Below are positions 1 to 7,990 of a DNA stretch of 23,291 nt, piece by piece; within the stretch, counting starts at the first letter, position 1, and each line of letters opens with the position of its first letter. The translations under genes were made by a program, and so were the position numbers. The DNA comes from Candidatus Omnitrophota bacterium (lineage in GTDB: Bacteria; Omnitrophota; Gorgyraeia; B26-G9): NCBI GenBank assembly GCA_003645745.1, contig QNCH01000003.1, positions 1 to 23,291 of the forward strand, in the 5' to 3' direction. The notes under the pieces are model-generated. The model saw nothing but the letters and a program-made list of their open reading frames with translations, did no database searches and was not told the origin of the DNA.

Positions 1-590
1 TAACCATTTTTTGTTGGTTCAAGACTTTTTATTTCTTTTAAATCTTTAAAAATAGTTTGACTGAAATTAAATTTTTTAAAACCAGTATTCTTTAAATAAA
101 CAATTACTTCATCCTTTGAATAAAATGTTGCTTTTTCATAAAAAACACTTTTGTTTTTATGTTGCTGATACAATTTTCCCAGAAAACTACTTTTGTCAAC
201 AAACCCGATAATTATCCTGCCATTTGGTTTCAGAATCCGATAGGCTTCTCTAAATGCTCTTTCCAGATCATCTACAAAACAAATTGTTGTAACCATTAAC
301 GCAAAATCAAATTCAGCATCATTAAATGGGAGCTTTTCGGCATAAGCATCAACAACTTCAATCCCGCGCTTTTTTGCCAGTTTTCTCATTCTTGGCGACG
401 GTTCAACTCCAAACTTAATTCCCAACGGGCCGGCAAAAAGCCCGCTTCCCACACCAATTTCAAGGCCTTTCCCTTTTTTAGGCAAATGCTCTTTTATCGC
501 TAAAAGCTCTGATTGATAAGCCCAATGATTCTTCTCAAACCAATCTTCATATTTATCAGCGTATTTTTCAAAAGCCTGAATTTTTGCCAT
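1..590 (-). CDS. Class I SAM-dependent methyltransferase (C-terminus outside window)
   Basis: The reading frame opens with ATG at 590 and stays open to the window edge, giving 196 complete codons. The N-terminal part (MAKIQAFEKYADKYEDWFEK) is typical of small type-11 methyltransferases. Motif I is LEIGVGSGLF at residues 43-52, the acidic residue at the end of strand 2 is E63 in GVEPS, and LPFNDAEFDFALMV (about 87-100) and LKPNGRIIIGFVD (about 120-132) are the later conserved segments. It should transfer a methyl group from S-adenosylmethionine; the substrate cannot be told. The gene starts 10 nt after the FmdB-type gene with only a weak ribosome site, so translational coupling in one operon is likely. 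The window ends too early to show the stop codon. Fold assignment is firm, specific function unknown. Confidence 0.88.
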   Translation of the reverse strand, partial: MAKIQAFEKYADKYEDWFEKNHWAYQSELLAIKEHLPKKGKGLEIGVGSGLFAGPLGIKFGVEPSPRMRKLAKKRGIEVVDAYAEKLPFNDAEFDFALMVTTICFVDDLERAFREAYRILKPNGRIIIGFVDKSSFLGKLYQQHKNKSVFYEKATFYSKDEVIVYLKNTGFKKFNFSQTIFKDLKEIKSLEPTKNG

Positions 591-600
591 TTTCGTATTT

Positions 601-804
601 TTATCCACAACATGTTGGGCACGAACCAGTTGAACATGAACCATTGGAACTTGATTTACCTACATTAATTGAAGAAGTAATTAATTTAGTAACTTTTTTA
701 CTCTGACACTTTGGGCATTCAAATTTAGCTTTATCCATTGTAATCCCAACTAAAAGATCAAATTTATGTTTACATTTCTGACATTGATACGTAAATATCG
801 GCAT
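601..804 (-). CDS. FmdB-family zinc-ribbon protein
   Basis: This is a 67-residue protein starting MPIFTYQCQKCKHKFD, the signature beginning of FmdB-type small zinc ribbons. C8/C11 and C30/C33 form two CxxC knuckles that should bind one zinc ion. A flexible Ser/Gly-rich tail follows, ending in C57, C62, C65 and C66. I chose the internal ATG at 804 rather than the upstream one at 861: an almost perfect Shine-Dalgarno (AGGAGGAG) lies just before it, and the family always starts at MPxYxYxC. The longer frame would also run through the palindromic repeat at 831-859. FmdB proteins are usually called putative regulators, but their molecular role is poorly established. The downstream methyltransferase is probably cotranscribed. 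Confidence 0.9.
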   Translation of the reverse strand: MPIFTYQCQKCKHKFDLLVGITMDKAKFECPKCQSKKVTKLITSSINVGKSSSNGSCSTGSCPTCCG

Positions 805-830
805 TTCTTTCTCCTCCTTTTTTAAAATTA

Positions 831-859
831 GATTCCCGCTAAAAGATTGCGGGAATGAC
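831..859 (-). repeat. Dispersed ATTCCCGC hairpin, copy 1
   Basis: GATTCCCGC and GCGGGAATG arms flank a short AT-rich loop. Close matches to arms, loop and flanks recur at 12180-12213, 17507-17540 and 20063-20096. This copy lies between the ldhA stop and the fmdB-type ribosome site, so it may act as a terminator-like or mRNA-end structure. Confidence 0.85.
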
Positions 860-935
860 AAAAATCTTTTTTATAACCCTTTGCAACTAAACAACTTAAA
901 AAGAAAATTTCTATTACATTAAAATTATCCCTTGA

Positions 936-1985
936 TTAAAAACAACGTTTCTTTGCTTTCTTCATACACTCACCAGTTCCACAGCGGTAACAAATTTCAT
1001 TTTGCAAATATCCTCCATCAAAAAACTCTCTAATATTACTTAATGTAGTGTCTGCAATATTAGATAAAGCTTCTCTGGTAAAAAAACCCTGATGTGAAGT
1101 AACCAAAACATTTGGAAAAATTAAAAGCCGCGCAAGAAGATCATCTTTAATTAAAGATGATGAGTAATCCTCAAAAAAATATTCACTTTCTTCTTCATAT
1201 ACGTCAAGCCCGGCAGAGCCAATCTTTCCGCTCTTAAGCCCATCAATCAATGCCTGTGTTTTAATTAATTTGCCTCTTCCTGTATTTACAATCATCACCC
1301 CGTTTTTCATCAGAGATATGCTTTCTTCATTAATCATATAATTTGTCTCTGGAGTTAACGGACAATGCAATGATATAATATCAACAGATTTATATAATTG
1401 AGCAAGCCCAACATAGGCAATCCCCGCAGCTTTAGCATAAGCCGGATCAGGGGACAAATCATACGCGCATACATTCATCCCAAATCCTTTTAAAATAGAA
1501 ATTAAGCATTTTCCAATTTTTCCGGTTCCAATTACCCCTGCTGTTTTTCCATGCATATCAAACCCTAATAAACCACTAATCGCAAAATTACCATCACGAG
1601 TACGACAATATGCTTTATGCGTTTTTCTGTTTAAACTTAACATCAATGCCACTGCATGCTCTGCAACAGCATACGGAGAATATGCAGGCACACGCACAAC
1701 ATTAATGCTTCCATATACAGTCTGCAAATCAATGTTATTATAACCCGCACAACGCAAAGCAATCAGCTTAATACGGTTTTGCTTTAAAACAGCAATAACT
1801 TTGCTGTCTATAATGTCATTCACAAAACAACAAACCACATCATACCCCTGGGTCAAGCCAGCAATATCATTATTTAAATGGCCTTTAAAATACTTAATTG
1901 AAAAACCATACTTACAGTTTAGCTGATCAAAAAATTCCCGGTCATAAGGTTTTGTATCAAAAAATGCTATCTTTTTGTCTTTCAT
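936..1985 (-). CDS. ldhA: D-lactate dehydrogenase / D-2-hydroxyacid dehydrogenase
   Basis: A 349-residue NAD-dependent D-2-hydroxyacid dehydrogenase, most like the fermentative D-lactate dehydrogenases that reduce pyruvate to D-lactate in the cytoplasm. The NAD-binding Rossmann glycine motif is GTGKIG at residues 153-158, with D176 at the end of strand 2. The catalytic triad is visible: R237 in VNTGRGKL, a glutamate in DVYEEE (about 264-266) and H298 in TSHQGFFT. FFEDYSS (about 270-276) also fits the LdhA group. The C-terminal tail (331-349) is unusual, with cysteines at 332, 335, 340 and 348 in a basic context, and extends beyond the usual end near 330. The start overlaps the PNPOx-like gene by ATGA, so the two form an operon. 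Substrate choice within the family is inferred. Confidence 0.92.
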   Translation of the reverse strand: MKDKKIAFFDTKPYDREFFDQLNCKYGFSIKYFKGHLNNDIAGLTQGYDVVCCFVNDIIDSKVIAVLKQNRIKLIALRCAGYNNIDLQTVYGSINVVRVPAYSPYAVAEHAVALMLSLNRKTHKAYCRTRDGNFAISGLLGFDMHGKTAGVIGTGKIGKCLISILKGFGMNVCAYDLSPDPAYAKAAGIAYVGLAQLYKSVDIISLHCPLTPETNYMINEESISLMKNGVMIVNTGRGKLIKTQALIDGLKSGKIGSAGLDVYEEESEYFFEDYSSSLIKDDLLARLLIFPNVLVTSHQGFFTREALSNIADTTLSNIREFFDGGYLQNEICYRCGTGECMKKAKKRCF

Positions 1986-2452
1986 CTACTCTCCCTCATA
2001 CAAGGCGGTGACAAATCAATTATTTTCTCAGCATCTATTTCAATCAAATATGCAGGCACAGCTGGAAGCTCTGCCTCAAAATGACTTTTTGACTTAACTC
2101 CTGATTGAACACTTTTAAGCACTCTCCGGCTTATCCTCTCAATAGTCCGCTTTTCCCAATTTAGCGCAAGACTGCCTTTTATCTTTTCAGACAAGACAAC
2201 CTTACCTTTACCTTGCATAGTATATCCCTCAAATTTATGTTCATCAACCGCAGTAATGCTAACACGCGGGTTTTGTTTTAAATTTTCAAATGTTTTGTGT
2301 AAATACAAATCCACTACAAAAACCCTGCCTTGTTTCTCTATCCCAACAATCCCCTTAACAGAACAATGGATATTTCCTTTTTCATCCATTGTTGAAACAA
2401 TCACAACTCCTTGTTTCTCCAAAAAATAAATCACATTATCAGGTATTTGCAT
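1982..2452 (-). CDS. Pyridoxamine 5'-phosphate oxidase-like FMN-binding protein
   Basis: A 156-residue protein with the split-barrel pattern of the PNPOx-like flavoproteins: MQIPDNVIYFLEKQGVVIVS, then a TMDEKGNIH turn, the HKTFENLKQNPRVSITAVD segment (about 52-70) and GYTMQGKGKVVL. Members bind FMN or F420-type flavins and carry out varied oxidoreductase or stress functions; true PdxH activity is not indicated. It is the first gene of an operon with ldhA, its TGA stop overlapping the ldhA ATG. A strong sigma-70 promoter lies at 2534-2561, leaving a leader of about 75 nt that contains a GGACA/TGTCC inverted repeat. The ribosome site is weak. Redox-linked function with lactate dehydrogenase is inference. 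Confidence 0.85.
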   Translation of the reverse strand: MQIPDNVIYFLEKQGVVIVSTMDEKGNIHCSVKGIVGIEKQGRVFVVDLYLHKTFENLKQNPRVSITAVDEHKFEGYTMQGKGKVVLSEKIKGSLALNWEKRTIERISRRVLKSVQSGVKSKSHFEAELPAVPAYLIEIDAEKIIDLSPPCMRESR

Positions 2453-2488
2453 AATTTCGCTTTTTTAATAAAATTGTCATTTTGTATC

Positions 2489-2508
2489 GGACAAGCCACG
2501 GCCTGTCC
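2489..2508. repeat. Imperfect inverted repeat in the operon leader
   Basis: GGACAAGCC and GGCCTGTCC arms flank a three-base loop with one mismatch. It lies in the predicted 5' leader of the PNPOx-ldhA operon, between promoter and start codon, and could fold in the mRNA. Confidence 0.6.
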
Positions 2509-2533
2509 CTCAATCTTTTTTTACCGAAATTTA

Positions 2534-2561
2534 ATCATACCAGATTAATATCTTTTGTCAA
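2534..2561 (-). promoter_or_regulatory. Sigma-70 promoter of the PNPOx-ldhA operon
   Basis: On the minus strand there is a consensus -35 box TTGACA (2561-2556), a 16-nt spacer and the -10 box TATGAT (2539-2534), preceded by TGG as in an extended -10. It is the best vegetative promoter match noted in the window. Confidence 0.8.
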
Positions 2562-2580
2562 AATATTTATTTTATAGCGG

Positions 2581-2640
2581 GTAATCGGTGAGAAGCTGTG
2601 AAATAATTTCCCATTATTTCTTTTTCGCGTTTTTTCTCGG
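2581..2640. repeat. Half copy of the 132-bp palindromic element
   Basis: Bases 2581-2607 match the terminal inverted repeat of the full element at 18626-18757, and the following CCCATTATT...CGCGTTTTTTCTC matches that element's right arm in reverse complement. The other half is missing; a fragment of a different element begins 9 bp further on. Confidence 0.8.
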
Positions 2641-2648
2641 GAGCCCCA

Positions 2649-2692
2649 TATACTCAAACGTAATAGATTTGTAAAATTTAGGTGTTTCCCTG
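2649..2692. repeat. Left-end fragment of the TACTCAAACG foldback element
   Basis: TATACTCAAACGTAATAGAT followed by TTGTAAAATTTAGG and TGTTTCCCTG matches the first 44 bp of the full elements at 8245 and 15885. The rest of the element is absent. Confidence 0.85.
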
Positions 2693-2704
2693 TTCAGTAT
2701 TATT

Positions 2705-2742
2705 ACGGGTTTGATAAATCAACCCCCTACGTTGTAATTTAC
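2705..2742. repeat. CFI-associated GGG hairpin, copy 1
   Basis: GGGTTTGAT and ATCAACCCC arms are followed by CCTACGTTGTAATTTAC. Copies at 22960-22997 and 23042-23081 share the flanks. The stop codon of the 763-residue gene lies inside the conserved right flank. Confidence 0.85.
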
Positions 2743-5030
2743 TTTGTTAAATTCACCAGAGGACTCAACATCAGCCTAACTACACTTCTTACCCGATCTC
2801 TATGCCTGATATAATTAGCCATTTTCGGGCTGTATTTATAATACAATTTTACAAATGTTTGGCCGCAATAATTTGTCAACAAATGTTGTTCTCTAAATTT
2901 GCTCAGAACTTTCACTTCTTCTGCCAAAGGCGTGCCATACGCTGCTGTGGCAATAAAACAACTCTTTCCACCGCTGCTTGTATTATATACTGTCTGTGTA
3001 TCAGCCACGCTAAATGTAATTAGAAAATCATCATTATTTATATTGTCTGAGGAATCTTTGCATTTTACATAATAAGTATATATTTGGCCATTTTCTAATC
3101 CGCTGACTTCGGTTAAATGGTTTGTGCCTGTGGTATTTATAAATTGTGTCATATTTGCATAGCTTGTGCCTTGTGTAGCTGCATACTTGCAAGTTGCATT
3201 CTCATCTGTACTTAAAGATATGTCCTGAGCAGTTGTACCTGCGTCTATCTCGCCTTGAGGAAAAGCATTGGTTCTTAATGGAGGGGTTATGTCAGAAGCT
3301 GCATTTGCAACACTAAAACTTATTGTAAAATCATTTGTGTTTTGATTAAGAGGAGTTGCGGTGTCCTGGCATCTTATGTAATAGGTATAGGTGTTTCCAT
3401 CTGATAATCCTGTGATTGTTTGGGAATGAGTTGTTCCTCCTGTTGTTGTGAAAGTGTTGGTTATTGAATCGTAAGCTGTTCCTGCTATTTCAGAATATTT
3501 GCAAGTGGCTGTTTCGTCTGTGTATAGGGAAATTATAGTTGAAGTTGTTCCTGAAGATAAGATTCCTGTTGGTTGGGGGTTGGAGCGGGAGGGAGGAGTG
3601 GTGTCTGGAGTTCCACTATCAGTATATCCGATTATTTCATCGCCTGTGATATACGCTCCCGCAGGAATTCTTTCTGTTGTATTGCCATCATTATCATAAT
3701 CCTGTCTGTCAATTCCTAAAGTTAATGTAGGTGAACTTGATTGGAGTTTGTAGTCCTCTGGATTTGTTCCTCCGGGGTTTATAAAATTTGGGTTACCTGT
3801 AATACTATAATTATCCCAAACAGTCTGGGCTTTCCACCAAGTAAAATCTCCAGTTACCCAGTCTATCCAAAAATACCCACAATCATAAAAATTATTATAA
3901 TCTGCATAAAATATTTCGTTCGCATAATGTCTATATACACGATTTGCATTGCCTACTATATTATTATAAACCTCAATATTTCTTATCGTGCCTCTATCTT
4001 CCAACGCAAAAGCAGTTCCCGTCATTGCTGGATTAATAAAAGTATTATTATATATTCTTAAATTATCAAGTGTTCCATCTTGAGTCCCTCCATTTACTTC
4101 TATATGTACATGGCTGTTATTGTAAAATACATTGTTCTTGCAAGTATAATTTTTCCAATCTACGAACAGTATGCTATAATCCAATCCGTTGTGATTATTG
4201 TATATAAAATTATTGTAATAAGTATTATTTAAATAATTATTCTCTTTCTCGAAAATTCCAGTATGATTATCATGAATATCACAATTACATATTATCATAT
4301 GGCATGAATGATATATCAATAACGCGGCACTATTATGACTCGAGCCTGGCAGTCCACCCGCTCCATAAAGATTGCAATTCTCAACAGTTAGATAATTAGG
4401 ACCATATATGGATATGATACTATTATTCTGACCATCGGTGTTCAGAGAATTACCTTCGAGGTCACAGTTGCGAATAGTGACATGATCAGCGTCCCTAATA
4501 TACATAATCTTCCGAATGCCATTAGCTATTTGCTCAGCTTTTGAATGAAATCCATCCCAAACAATCCAGTCTTTATTATTAACTCCAAAAGCGCCTCCAT
4601 CAAATCCTTGATTAGCGACAATAAATGGAATTTCATTGGGATAAGCTTTAAATATTATGGGATTTTCACTTGTTCCTGAATTAAAGGGTTGTAACGCGTT
4701 TTGACTCCATGCCGGTGCATTGCCTGGATTATAAATACCACCACGAAAATATACAGTATCGCCAGCCACAGCACTATCCATTGCAGTCTGCACTGTACAA
4801 GGAGTATCTATATTTTGCGCCGCAGTCCAGTTTGTAGAAGCGGTTATAGGAGAAACATAATAATCCGCCGCTTGCGCTTGTGTTCCAAACCCCAAAACTC
4901 CCCCAATCACCACCACGAAAATAGCTGTCATAATCACGGATGACGACAAATTAAGAAACGAATTTTTACCACGTAAAGTCGCTACACTCCTAATTGGTAA
5001 ACTAACCATTGATTTGTTCTTTGAAATCAT
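2739..5030 (-). CDS. Secreted right-handed parallel beta-helix protein with CFI-box C-terminus
   Basis: A 763-residue exported protein. The N-terminus has a basic stretch, a hydrophobic segment (about 33-48) and a probable cleavage after TQAQA near residue 54. YYVSP and DTVYFRGGIYN begin a right-handed beta-helix domain (about 56-450), with repeated coils such as VTIRNCDLEGNSL and LTVENCNLYGAGG; this fold is common in polysaccharide-active enzymes and surface proteins. Two Fn3-like modules follow (about 480-675), each starting DTTPP or DITPP and carrying TCKY and YTYYxxC, so each probably holds a disulfide. The last 73 residues (CFIATAAYGTPLAEEV onward) form a CFI-box domain seen at the C-termini of exported proteins in several lineages. 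The start has a GGGGG-type ribosome site. No catalytic residues can be assigned; adhesin or polysaccharide binding is equally possible. Confidence 0.85.
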   Translation of the reverse strand: MISKNKSMVSLPIRSVATLRGKNSFLNLSSSVIMTAIFVVVIGGVLGFGTQAQAADYYVSPITASTNWTAAQNIDTPCTVQTAMDSAVAGDTVYFRGGIYNPGNAPAWSQNALQPFNSGTSENPIIFKAYPNEIPFIVANQGFDGGAFGVNNKDWIVWDGFHSKAEQIANGIRKIMYIRDADHVTIRNCDLEGNSLNTDGQNNSIISIYGPNYLTVENCNLYGAGGLPGSSHNSAALLIYHSCHMIICNCDIHDNHTGIFEKENNYLNNTYYNNFIYNNHNGLDYSILFVDWKNYTCKNNVFYNNSHVHIEVNGGTQDGTLDNLRIYNNTFINPAMTGTAFALEDRGTIRNIEVYNNIVGNANRVYRHYANEIFYADYNNFYDCGYFWIDWVTGDFTWWKAQTVWDNYSITGNPNFINPGGTNPEDYKLQSSSPTLTLGIDRQDYDNDGNTTERIPAGAYITGDEIIGYTDSGTPDTTPPSRSNPQPTGILSSGTTSTIISLYTDETATCKYSEIAGTAYDSITNTFTTTGGTTHSQTITGLSDGNTYTYYIRCQDTATPLNQNTNDFTISFSVANAASDITPPLRTNAFPQGEIDAGTTAQDISLSTDENATCKYAATQGTSYANMTQFINTTGTNHLTEVSGLENGQIYTYYVKCKDSSDNINNDDFLITFSVADTQTVYNTSSGGKSCFIATAAYGTPLAEEVKVLSKFREQHLLTNYCGQTFVKLYYKYSPKMANYIRHRDRVRSVVRLMLSPLVNLTK

Positions 5031-5067
5031 TGTACCCCCTGTCTACTTCTTTATTTATCCAAAATAT

Positions 5068-5096
5068 TATACTCAAACGTAATACGTTTGAGTATA
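5068..5096. repeat. 29-bp palindrome of two fused TACTCAAACG ends
   Basis: TATACTCAAACGTA and its exact reverse complement meet head to head with a single central base, flanked by AT. It corresponds to the two termini of the foldback element with its interior lost. It lies between the fliD end and the beta-helix gene start. Confidence 0.9.
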
Positions 5097-5166
5097 TATA
5101 GATTCCAAGCAGGACAGACCGCTCCCTACAAGACAATTTTAGGGACTGTAAATGATGCATAATATC

Positions 5167-5193
5167 AAAGGACAGCCGCATAATGCTGTCCTT
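5167..5193. repeat. Hairpin downstream of fliD
   Basis: AAAGGACAGC and GCTGTCCTT arms flank an 8-nt loop. It lies about 70 nt past the fliD stop and could be a terminator for the minus-strand flagellar transcript, but no clear U-tract follows on that strand. Confidence 0.5.
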
Positions 5194-5261
5194 AATTTTG
5201 TCCATATGGAATTAACAAATTTAGGTAAAATTATTGATAAGAATTGGTGTGATATTTCAAA

Positions 5262-7034
5262 TCAAAACAATGAAGAATTATTAGAACTATTAGTACTGCT
5301 GAAAAGGTTAAAAACAGAATTGTTCATTGTATTAAGCTGATTTATCCAGGTCTGATACATTGCTCCCATCTTAGCAAGTGAAGTGGCTAACGCAGTATAT
5401 TCAACCCACAAATTTTCTTCCTTTGTTTCCATAATTCCCTGCATTCTGGCAAGGTCTTTTTTTACATATTCAATTCTCGTGTCAGTATAATCTATCCTTT
5501 CGCTGATATCTCCGGTTGCATTTAAAGTTAAAGGGCTGATTACATCAGTAATAAAAGTATTAGAAAATCCTCCGTCATTATTTAAGCCGTCCCCGTCTGT
5601 ATCAAAACCAAACAAATATCCTACAGAGTCAGCATTAGCATTAAAAGCATCATCTAAAGTAGATGCATTAAGGCTCAGCTTGCCGTTACTATACTCTATA
5701 CCAATATCCCTTAAAAACGAATATTCTCCAATATTACTTACATCTGAAACAATATAAGTACGCAATTTATTCTCTATTGTAGGAATAATCCGCTCTCCAT
5801 GCAAAGTACCCCCTACCGCGCTTTTGTCTTTTAAATCATCATATACAATGTTATATTTATCCACAAAATCTAAAATTGCATCTTTGGCAAAATCTGTGTC
5901 TCTATTCACATTTACCGTAACATTACCTGTAGAAAGCGCATCATGCAAAGTAAATTCCACATCATTTAAAGTAAAAGTATTACTCTCAACACTTACAGTT
6001 TCCCCATTAATATCCAAACTGCCTGAGCTAAAACTGGCATTAGTTGTATTACCTAAGACTTGAGTAAGAAAATTTGAAGTATCATTGCTTAATTCAATAT
6101 TTTTGCCTGTTTCTTTTGCAGACAAAACTACTTTATCTAAATTTTCATTATAATACGCGCTTACTCCAGCCTGAGAATCATTAATAGCATACAAAATATC
6201 CTGCAAACTATGTTCTGAAATATCCACTTCAAAAGTTATTCCATTAATATTAAAATATCCGTCCTGAATGGTGTCCAATCTTGTACCAGGATTATTTGCC
6301 TGCACCCAGCTAATCTCCTGGTTAAGGTCATCACTATGGCCTGTTTGAGTAGCTGCCGCAGTATCAATATTCATTACACTCAAAAAATTAGCTGTATCTG
6401 AAGCAAATGTTATACCTGAGGAGCCTACATCGTCATTAGTAATACTGATTGTATCTGTTGCTGAGTCAAACGCAGCAATAACTCCAGCTCCTGAAGAATT
6501 AATCTTACTTAAAATTTCATATAATGTATCTGTCTCAGGATTAACAAAAATTGTAGAATTATTAATCCTAAAACTTCCGGAAACAATACTGCTATAATTT
6601 GTAATATTATTACCGGAATCATTTAACAACACATTCGCATCAACACTACTGCCAACAGCAGAAGTACTTTGGTGGGAAGTGCAGGTTCCTGAATTTAAAG
6701 TAAGGGCATTAACGCTCAATTTTTGCGCTGCTTCAGCTAAAACAATATTAGTTAATTGATAGCTCGTAATTGCCGCGTTATTATTGCCTTTGACAGTAAC
6801 AACATCTGTATCACTTGAGACAGCCTTACGAGAATAAAAAGTTACTGAGGATTTTAAATCTATGAGAGAAGTTTTTACATCTAAAAATTCATTGCGGATT
6901 TGCGACCAATCTTCTTTTGCCTGAACATAACTAGCTTGCTTATTTTCTATTAATTTAATAACCGCACGGTCATTAACTAAATTTGTCTCAATCATCTGAT
7001 TAATATCTAAGGCTGTAACTCCTGAAACTGCCAT
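5262..7034 (-). CDS. fliD: Flagellar filament cap protein FliD (HAP2)
   Basis: A 590-residue filament cap protein that sits at the filament tip and promotes flagellin insertion. The N-terminal coiled coil (AVSGVTALDINQMIETNLV, then a helix with DWSQIRNEFLDVKTSLIDLK) is the FliD N-domain. Two flagellin-hook IN motifs lie at about 152-215 (GSFRINNSTIFV) and 258-325 (GYFNINGITFEV). The FliD C-domain runs from about 376 (NRDTDFAKDAILDFVDKYN) to the helical end, with DISERIDYTDTRIEYVKKDL and MYQTWINQLNTMNNS. The final residues are Ser/Asn rich. An AAGAGG ribosome site precedes the ATG. The gene follows flagellin after 137 nt that contain a strong hairpin, so reduced readthrough from the flagellin promoter is plausible. 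No fliS or flaG follows. Confidence 0.93.
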   Translation of the reverse strand: MAVSGVTALDINQMIETNLVNDRAVIKLIENKQASYVQAKEDWSQIRNEFLDVKTSLIDLKSSVTFYSRKAVSSDTDVVTVKGNNNAAITSYQLTNIVLAEAAQKLSVNALTLNSGTCTSHQSTSAVGSSVDANVLLNDSGNNITNYSSIVSGSFRINNSTIFVNPETDTLYEILSKINSSGAGVIAAFDSATDTISITNDDVGSSGITFASDTANFLSVMNIDTAAATQTGHSDDLNQEISWVQANNPGTRLDTIQDGYFNINGITFEVDISEHSLQDILYAINDSQAGVSAYYNENLDKVVLSAKETGKNIELSNDTSNFLTQVLGNTTNASFSSGSLDINGETVSVESNTFTLNDVEFTLHDALSTGNVTVNVNRDTDFAKDAILDFVDKYNIVYDDLKDKSAVGGTLHGERIIPTIENKLRTYIVSDVSNIGEYSFLRDIGIEYSNGKLSLNASTLDDAFNANADSVGYLFGFDTDGDGLNNDGGFSNTFITDVISPLTLNATGDISERIDYTDTRIEYVKKDLARMQGIMETKEENLWVEYTALATSLAKMGAMYQTWINQLNTMNNSVFNLFSSTNSSNNSSLF

Positions 7035-7084
7035 ATTAACCTCTTAATTATAGTATATCCTCAAAATAACCACACTGAGTATAC

Positions 7085-7132
7085 AAATACGCATAAAAAG
7101 GAAACTTGTTTCTATCCTTTTTATGCGTATTT
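7085..7132 (-). terminator. Long hairpin between flagellin and fliD
   Basis: An 18-bp perfect stem (7085-7102 with 7115-7132) is extended by GAAAC/GTTTC after a 2-nt bulge. It lies 40 nt past the flagellin stop. The U-run on the minus strand is poor, so it may act as a partial terminator or as a 3' stabiliser of flagellin mRNA. Confidence 0.65.
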
Positions 7133-7171
7133 ATAAATCAACTAACCACGTCTCCTGTTAAATTTAGTTTA

Positions 7172-7990
7172 TCAGCCCATAATCAGCTGTAAAAGAGACT
7201 GCGGCGCCATATTTGTTTGCGCTAACATAGCTAATGCTGATTGCTGTAAAATCTGAGTCTTAGTCACTTCCATCTGCTCAAATGCCAGATCAGCATCTTC
7301 AATAACACTCTTCTGCGCTTTTTTATTCACAACATCAACCGCGTAAGCATCTGCTTTAGATTCCAATCTTGAAATATAAGCACCAACTTTTTCTTCGCGA
7401 TTAAGCATTGTAGTAATCGCGGAAGAAAGAATCGTCAAGCTAGAACTTACTTCTGTTGTTGAAGCAACTTTAATTATAACAGCTCCAGTTGTACTCACTA
7501 AGCTTAAATCAGTAGTACTAGTAGCAGTACCCGCCACATAAACATTCAAACTAGCCCCAACATCAATACCTGCGGATGTACCGCCGGAAAGATCTTTTAA
7601 CCCGTCGACTACACTGCCTATTTCAGCCACTAACTGGTCAATTTCAGCTTTAATCGCACTCTTTTGCGCAGTAGTAACTAATTCACTTTTTGCCTGTAAA
7701 ACCAAATCTTCAACATCCTGCAGCATACTAACAACCTGCGCCATTTTTGAATCCTGAGCCTGCAATTCTGCCCTGGCATTATCAACATGCGCTAAATTCC
7801 TGTTTAACACAGAAATATCCCTTTGATATATTTGAGTAATATAATATCCTGCAGGGTTATCAGCCGCACGGTTAACTGTCTTGCCTGTAGAAATCCTTTC
7901 CTGGTGAATCCCTAGCTTTCGATTAACCTGAGTAAGCTGATTATACGCCTTTAATGCTGATAAATTTGTGTTTATTTGTCCTAATCCCAT
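7172..7990 (-). CDS. fliC: Flagellin
   Basis: A 272-residue flagellin, the filament subunit exported through the flagellar type III system. The conserved D0/D1 N-terminus is complete (INTNLSALKAYNQL, then ERISTGKTVNRAADNPAGYY at about 31-50), as is the C-terminus (VIEDADLAFEQMEVTKTQIL and ending MAPQSLLQLIMG). The central part (about 134-205) is short and Thr/Ser/Val rich with no large D2/D3 domains, giving a compact subunit. Translation starts at a GGGGGA ribosome site. Transcription should start near 8186 from an exact sigma-28 promoter at 8193-8219, leaving an untranslated leader of about 190 nt with many GGA motifs. A strong hairpin follows the stop. Confidence 0.96.
   Translation of the reverse strand: MGLGQINTNLSALKAYNQLTQVNRKLGIHQERISTGKTVNRAADNPAGYYITQIYQRDISVLNRNLAHVDNARAELQAQDSKMAQVVSMLQDVEDLVLQAKSELVTTAQKSAIKAEIDQLVAEIGSVVDGLKDLSGGTSAGIDVGASLNVYVAGTATSTTDLSLVSTTGAVIIKVASTTEVSSSLTILSSAITTMLNREEKVGAYISRLESKADAYAVDVVNKKAQKSVIEDADLAFEQMEVTKTQILQQSALAMLAQTNMAPQSLLQLIMG

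Noticed and set aside
804..861. Longer start for the FmdB-type protein at 861
   Set aside because: The 19 additional residues derive from the hairpin repeat and the ribosome site itself.
5152..5340. 62-codon forward frame between fliD and the beta-helix gene
   Set aside because: It overlaps the fliD end antisense and includes the hairpin at 5167-5193; no ribosome site or family resemblance.
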